Shown here: piece after piece, positions 8,090 through 12,342 of the stretch
Layout: each line of letters starts with the position of its first letter
Position numbering within the stretch: position 1 is the first letter of the stretch
NCBI GenBank assembly: GCA_028565635.1
Contig: JAOXYB010045904.1
Location: 1-12,342, forward strand
Direction of reading: 5' to 3'
From: Phoronis ovalis
Lineage: Eukaryota; Phoronida; Phoronidae
DNA length: 12,342 nucleotides
The notes under the pieces: generated by a model
The model's input: only the letters and a program-made list of their open reading frames with translations
What the model was told of the DNA's origin: nothing
Database searches by the model: none
Made by a program: the position numbers and the translations under genes

Positions 8090-9172
8090 TTCACATGTAA
8101 TAGTTACATAAAGTTGCAGGTTTATAATGAATCACCACTTTAGGCATGCGCAGTAGGAAAGTAAATGTGCTAAATTATCATAACTTTATACAAACTGAGT
8201 ACCGCAGCTAGGGATGTAGGTACTTCCCGTGTATAGGTATACTAACTGGTTATAAAAAAGATTAATTCAAGCTTTCGGTTTATATATTATAATTACACTT
8301 TCATCAAAATCATACTGCACTTATGTAGTATGCTAAACAAGTAGACTTCCTTCTGAAATACAACTTTAATATTATATAAAATCAATATGACCAGGAAATG
8401 AAATCAACTGTGCAGATACGCGGAGTAAATAATTAATGTAATTTAACATAACATGGATACTAGACTGACATCAGTCGTTAGAAGCATTGATTGGAGTTTT
8501 TTAATAAATGAATTATAGTACCATATGTGTATGTTTATGCTTTATATATGTTTATGTAAAGCTAGGACTGCCAGATTATTTTGTCCTTTACATTAAATTT
8601 TTAGACAAGTCTTTTGAATGACTTTTTAGGAAAATTATATTTTAGAAAAAAAAAATTATCTCAAATTACAAAGCCGACTAACATTAGTCTACATGGATAC
8701 AAAAGAACATAAACAATGACAGGCAGGAATAACCTCTATCCATTCTTCCATTATTTAATGCAATTGATTATTTACTAAACAGTTCCAATTTGTTTTAGTG
8801 GATTTGTTTAAAAAAAGGCTGGTTTAGCAGTTTTAATAATATCAATTTAAGTCATTAAGGTACAACTATTATGATATTTTAATATGTACACGTGTTTTAT
8901 TACATTGATGTCTTTATCAGTAAATATCTGGTCATTCACTAAAATTCATCATGATTTAATGACGAGAGTTAATTTTCGATTTAATTTACGTAATTTGTTC
9001 AACCAGTTTGAGAATACGGCTGTTACGGTGTGGGAAAATCCACATTATTCGATCGTCATCTTTGATAACATTCTTTCATGGAATTTATACTTGTACTTTC
9101 TATAATAAAACGTGTATGATGACAAACATAATATAGTGTTTTAATGTTTACTGGTAAGTGGCAATATTGCAT

Positions 9173-9480
9173 TAGATAGCCAATAGCAACCATATAACAG
9201 TTCCTGGGCGCGTCACTGCTGAAAATGTCTGGTACATTTAGTTAATGAGGCCAGCTGGGTTGAGGATAGGAAACATCTGGTGTGACGTCATATAATTGAG
9301 GTTAAACAGCCAGGTCATGATTTACCCAAACCATGGATTTTGTCAAAAATATGCCATTTTACCATCAAATTACTGTGTAAATGCCAGATAATGTTTTAAA
9401 TATCCTCTAAATATATCAGCAATACCAGATGTTGCCTGTCTATGAGCTGTTCAATATATTTTAAGGGAGCAAGACATATA
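9173..9480. other. GC-richer intergenic patch with a CRE-like palindrome
   Basis: Denser in G and C than its flanks, with GAGGCCAGCTGGGTTGAGG and a perfect TGACGTCA at 9283-9290 (cAMP-response-element core). It could be a dispersed repeat or a conserved non-coding segment. No long open frame or inverted ends are visible. Confidence 0.25.
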
Positions 9481-9691
9481 TTTAAATTGTTATACATATG
9501 TGGTGAAAGTGCGATAATTAGGTAAAGAATTACGCTTGTTTCACCTATTTTGCATTACCCTAATTTTTTTAATGTCACTTTTTATAGTATTAAAGACTTT
9601 AAGTCAATATTAGACAATTAAAATCTCAGTCATAACAATTTATTTGTTTTCAGTAGCCCCTTAAATAAACTGCATCAGAATTGAATGAATA

Positions 9692-10029
9692 CTATGGAAG
9701 TACCACTGATTTTGGATTATAAATCAAATGACATATTGGACACGTTAAATTATTTTTTTCACTTTCTTTTAACTTATTGAATGAAAATGTGTCATAACTA
9801 ATAAATATTTGATTAACATCCAAATGAGTAAATATACGCAACTCTTCTAACGGGCAAAGTGACGGCTTTGTAGGGGCTTCGATCAATTAAACTCTTCCTT
9901 CAGTTCCTTGTCTAACGAAAAACAAACTCCCATATCCCTAGGTTTCACGCCCATTGCACGATCGAATTTTTCCCATTGTATTTTATACCCTGTCTTAAAT
10001 CTAAAATGCTGGAACTGTACTAAAAATAT
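9692..10029 (-). pseudogene. Frame-broken coding remnant with a RING-like CPIC motif
   Basis: Two open minus-strand frames abut with a 4-base overlap. The first (10029 to 9883) contains KIQWEKFDRAMGVKPRDMG and ends KELKEEFN-stop. The second (9886 to 9692) starts at a non-ATG codon and ends with LTCPICHLIYNPKSVVLP-stop. That last part resembles the start of a RING finger (CxxC, then NP and LP), but where the next Cys-x-His would be there is a stop and then YSFN, so the zinc site is incomplete. Together this looks like about 112 codons of a decayed coding region with one frameshift and one stop. It starts just after gene B's exon 3 but has no visible splice link to it. The parent gene is not identified; chance cannot be excluded. 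Confidence 0.35.
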
Positions 10030-10034
10030 TTATT
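10029..10034 (-). other. AATAAA polyadenylation signal candidate for gene B
   Basis: An exact AATAAA on the minus strand, 18 bases past the gene B stop at 10053-10055. It would suit exon 3 being the last exon, though the hexamer is common by chance in AT-rich DNA. Confidence 0.35.
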
Positions 10035-10052
10035 CGCAGTACATTAATATTT

Positions 10053-10782
10053 TTAACAGAAATCATGACAATTCAATTTTTTGAAAATAACGCTACAGAA
10101 AACGATAAGAAACATGTGAATTTTGTAAGAAACAAAGGGAGATACGCTACTTGTAGGACGGGTAGTGTGTTTAGCCTGTTCAGCGGTGGGCTGCGTGCTT
10201 GTACTAGGTTCAGTGGCGGGTTGAGTGCTAGTATTAGGTTCCATGGTGGCTTCATTGTCTGTACTAGATTCAGTGGTGGGTTGAGTAGTTTGAATACCGG
10301 CGGGTTGAGTGCTAGTATGAGATTCCATGGTGGCTTGATTGTCTGTACTAGAGTCAGTGGTGGGTTGAGTAGTTTGAATACCGGCGGGTTGAGTGCTAGT
10401 ATTAGATTCCATGGTGGCTTGATTGTCTGTACCAGATTCAGTGGTCGGTTGAGTAGTTTGTATACCGGCAGGTTGAGTGCTAGTATTAGGATCCATGGTA
10501 GCTTGATTGTCTGTACTAAATTCAGTGGTGGGTTGAGTAGTTTGTATACCGGCGGGTTGAGTGCTAGTATTAGATTCCATGGTGGCTTGATTGTCTGTAT
10601 TAGATTCAGTGGTGGGTTGAGTAGTTTGCCTACCAGCGGGTTGAGTACTACTATTAGGTTCCATGGTACTAGATTCAGTGGTGGGTTGAGTAGTTTGTAT
10701 ACCGCCACCTGGTGTTCCCATTGACACTGTTGGAGACTTCAAAAACTCCCAATAAACCGGTTTTGTTTGAACAATGGTAGCG
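10053..10782 (-). CDS. Gene B exon 3: Reeler end, 28-residue mucin-like repeats, C-terminus
   Basis: Starts after TTAATGTTTTGCAG. Opening residues (VATIVQ, VYWEFLKSPT) finish the Reeler domain. The repeats have consensus QTTQPTTESSTDNQATMESN followed by TSTQPAGI, rich in Thr, Ser, Gln and Pro, with NTS and NSS N-glycosylation sites. After the repeats come AEQAKHTTRPTSS and a short hydrophobic run. The stop is TAA at 10053-10055. A weak alternative donor ACAA|GTAGCG near 10151, in the phase used by gene A, would skip the hydrophobic end. Long open frames on the plus strand and in a second minus frame are shadows of the 84-bp repeat. Confidence 0.82.
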
Positions 10783-11851
10783 CTGCAAAACATTAAACAT
10801 ACAAATAACTAAAATAAACAATAAAGAACATTTAAGTAATAAACAACTTTTTAGAGTTAAAATCAAAAAGTGTACTGCCAAATTTTAAGGAAGGAATTGC
10901 ACTCAGATATTTTTGGGAGAATTTAAACCTCTTATTATATATATATCAAAGATCACATTTACGCGATACAACACCATGGCCTGAATCACATTAATAAATA
11001 CTCAATTACTAATTATCAGTGGCAAAGAAACTACATGTAATTCTGTAATCATAGCAGCACAGACAATTATGCTTTTGGATAAATAAGTGCATATGCGTAG
11101 CTTTCCTCATGTCCAGGTATCAATTTGAAAGGTTTTCAGTTCTTAATTTTTATAGCAGAGAGATCAGTAGACAAATTGTAATCCTTGATTTGTAAGACAG
11201 AAATATACACAGTAACGATATAATTTTCACACTGTAATCAAAAATCAGACTTTTTAATTAAGATATAACGCTGTATGACCAAATACTGACATCCATCCTA
11301 AAGCTAAGTGGAAACAAAGTAGAGTCCTAAAATATACACAGATTACTATTGGTGTTTTTTTACCGTTTCAACTACATAAAGTCCCAATAATTGTAAGAAT
11401 TAAACTGTGACATATTTGCTTTTGAAATATGAAAACACTATATAATAGTAAATATTAAGTTATTTTAAACCATTAGCTAAATGTAAATCGACTTGTGTTG
11501 GTAAATATATAATAGACTACTTTTCATGAAATATTCCAAAAAATTTATTAAAACTCAGTTAAAATAATTATGCAATTTCTCTACAGTGTGTTTACGATCC
11601 TTTTACTTACACGAACTCGACATTATCCTGGGAATCGACAGGAACATTCCAGGTTAGAGTAACCGTGGTCTTCCCATGTGCAGAATTGTGGGTCACCGAA
11701 TCACCTGCATTGCTGCAAGTCATTAGCTTATAACCGCCAGGTGGCTGGGCCCAGGTACCAAGTTGCGTAGAAGACTGGCTTTGTGCAAGTTTCGGACGTG
11801 CTTGAAGCAGCACCCCTGTGAATAATGCAGTTGTGCCGCCAGAAATAGTAA
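10053..11851 (-). CDS. Gene B: Reeler domain plus tandem-repeat Thr/Gln-rich mucin-like protein (5'-partial)
   Basis: Visible coding exons are 11611-11851 and 10053-10782; exon 1 (signal peptide and Reeler start) must lie beyond the right edge, because exon 2 begins in phase 1 at the same place as gene A's exon 2. The Reeler part has VTISGG, FTGVLLQARP, the second Cys in LMTCSN, THNS, LTWNVP, then VEFVATIVQ and VYWEFLKS. It is followed by a 28-residue tandem repeat and a C-terminal part with a short hydrophobic run (MFLIVFCSVIF) before KKLNCHDFC and a stop. This run is shorter than a usual membrane span, so the C-terminus may be a weak anchor, a lipid-anchor signal, or intron read-through. 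Likely a secreted or surface glycoprotein, paralogous to gene A. Confidence 0.82.
10209..10697 (-). repeat. Coding 84-bp tandem repeat in gene B
   Basis: The marker TTGAGTAGTTTG (plus strand) recurs at 10281, 10365, 10449, 10533, 10617 and 10686, a spacing of 84, 84, 84, 84 and 69 bases. The 69-base step is an in-frame loss of five codons in the first-translated unit. Units are nearly identical at DNA level, while the last one grades into a shorter STQP-type repeat. The length is likely to vary between individuals. Confidence 0.93.
10783..11610 (-). other. Gene B intron 2
   Basis: An 828-base AT-rich intron with donor GTAAGT and acceptor GTTTTGCAG, in the same position and phase as gene A's intron 2 but twice as long. 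It has a short TA run near 10936-10946. I see no other feature. Confidence 0.75.
11611..11851 (-). CDS. Gene B exon 2: central Reeler domain
   Basis: Enters after TTTTTATGTTTCAG and leaves at TTCGT|GTAAGT, 241 bases, phase 1 in and phase 2 out, as in gene A. Conserved points: VTISGG, FTGVLLQAR, QPPGGYKLMTC, VTHNS, TLTWNVP, VEFV. It is four codons longer than gene A's exon 2, mainly in the loop after LLQAR. Confidence 0.9.
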
Positions 11852-12342
11852 CTGAAACATAAAAAATTAATTCAGAAACAGTAGACAATTTAGAAGTATG
11901 GGAAGATGATTCTTACCATTTGTATGGCAGAGGGGATAGATTTTAGTGTGGTTCATCCGTTATTGATCTGACTAATCAGTATATTACTTGGTTTACACTG
12001 CAGCAGATACAGGTGTACCTATCCACCTGATTGACTAAATGATTTGATAGATAGATAATAAATTGTCATAAGCGCTAGCGTGCATAATATAAAGGCGAAT
12101 CGACGGCATAATATGATAGATCATGCGCACTCTTTTGCTCAAAACGATGTATATGTATTTTATGTTCATTGATTTTTTATGAAAACTACAAATATAAATA
12201 AAAAAAGTTTAAACTTCAACATTATGCATATGTTTAAAATATAACAGTTTGCAATAAGTAAGTAATGGTGATGCTTGGCCAGTCGCCTGTAATTTTCGGT
12301 ACACTGTATTCCCGGGGGGTACTGTCATTCAAAGACACTATA
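11852..12342 (-). other. Gene B intron 1 (part)
   Basis: Runs from the exon 2 acceptor to the window edge; exon 1 is not in the window. It contains a short GATA run (12046-12057) and the left end of a CCCGGGGGG element at 12311. No coding sequence is visible. Confidence 0.65.
12311..12342. mobile_element. Left end of a second CCCGGGGGG-terminated element (truncated by window)
   Basis: CCCGGGGGGTACTGTCATTC has the same first nine bases as both termini of the MITE at 7806-8081 and a loosely similar continuation. If it is an element with the same habits, the 8 bases before it (ACTGTATT, 12303-12310) should recur after its right end outside the window. Confidence 0.5.

Larger units (their letters stand above)
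7563..9691. other. Intergenic or gene B 3' region, no supported gene
   Basis: AT-rich DNA between gene A and the end of gene B. It contains the MITE at 7806-8081 and a GC-richer patch at about 9173-9480. I searched the minus strand for a counterpart of gene A's transmembrane exon and found no convincing one. A 73-codon plus-strand frame at 8884-9105 has no recognisable features and is probably chance. Confidence 0.5.

Noticed and set aside
8884-9105. 73-codon plus-strand frame
   Set aside because: No recognisable domain, signal or splice sites; probably chance, although the length is somewhat notable.
9170-9218. Candidate terminal exon for gene B after TTTTCAG at 9219, reading a short hydrophobic stretch (TVIWLLLAI) and a stop
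   Set aside because: Only about 15 residues, depends on a weak phase-1 donor in exon 3, and shows no similarity to gene A's exon 4 beyond being hydrophobic.
9283-9290. Perfect CRE core TGACGTCA as a promoter element
   Set aside because: An 8-base match with no gene start nearby is too weak to call a regulatory site.
10209-10697. Regular repeat array considered as a CRISPR array
   Set aside because: There are no unique spacers; the whole 84-bp unit repeats and is coding, in an animal gene.
10073-10708. 211-codon second minus-strand frame over the same repeats
   Set aside because: Same cause: it is a shadow of the 84-bp repeat and does not connect to the Reeler exon in phase.
10065-10724. 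219-codon plus-strand open frame over gene B's repeats
   Set aside because: The repeat period is a multiple of three, so any frame open in one unit is open in all. The minus frame joins perfectly to a Reeler exon; this one has no domain or splice support.
10675-10881. 68-codon minus-strand frame overlapping the gene B exon 3 acceptor
   Set aside because: It runs across the intron-exon border in a frame that does not match the Reeler continuation.

Overview
The window looks like AT-rich intronic and intergenic DNA of an animal genome. There are no bacterial-style operons. Coding sequence is split into short exons with clean GT-AG borders, and the DNA between them holds microsatellites, satellites and a short inverted-repeat transposon. 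A marine or freshwater invertebrate, possibly a mollusc, fits the Reeler plus mucin-like gene architecture and the CCCGGGGGG-ended element, but the species cannot be fixed from sequence alone.

The main content is a head-to-tail array of three related genes, all on the minus strand, called B, A and C here in transcription order. Each encodes a secreted or surface protein that starts with a signal peptide and a Reeler domain. Gene A (7323 down to 3362) appears complete in four coding exons: exon 1 7122-7323, exon 2 4900-5128, exon 3 3744-4504, exon 4 3362-3528. Together they give 452 residues: signal peptide, Reeler domain, a long Thr-rich mucin-like stalk, one transmembrane segment and a short tail. 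Gene B (right) shows exon 2 (11611-11851) and exon 3 (10053-10782); its exon 1 lies beyond the right edge. Gene C (left) shows only exon 1 (90-291); the rest lies beyond the left edge. Intron phases (1, then 2) match wherever they can be compared.

The Reeler exons are conserved among the copies, but the mucin exons are not. Gene A has degenerate TTTTEPL-like repeats, while gene B has an 84-bp (28-residue) near-identical tandem repeat. Genes A and C also share about 230 bp of upstream DNA and the start of intron 1, so they arose by segmental duplication.

The non-coding parts hold: a 600-bp T-rich to A-rich low-complexity tract and an ATCTGCT satellite (2500-3310); a three-copy 84-bp satellite (5369-5620) and a GC-richer unidentified block (5636-5825) in intron 1 of gene A; a 276-bp MITE with 8-bp target duplications (7806-8081); the start of a probably related element at the right edge (12311); a degenerate RING-like coding remnant (9692-10029); and a plus-strand exon-like block (2109-2414). 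The rest of 298-2108, 5826-7121, 8090-9691 and 11852-12342 shows no gene I can support.

Function is inferred from domains only: a small family of Reeler-mucin surface or secreted proteins, plausibly mucus, cell-surface or defence related. No activity can be read from the sequence.
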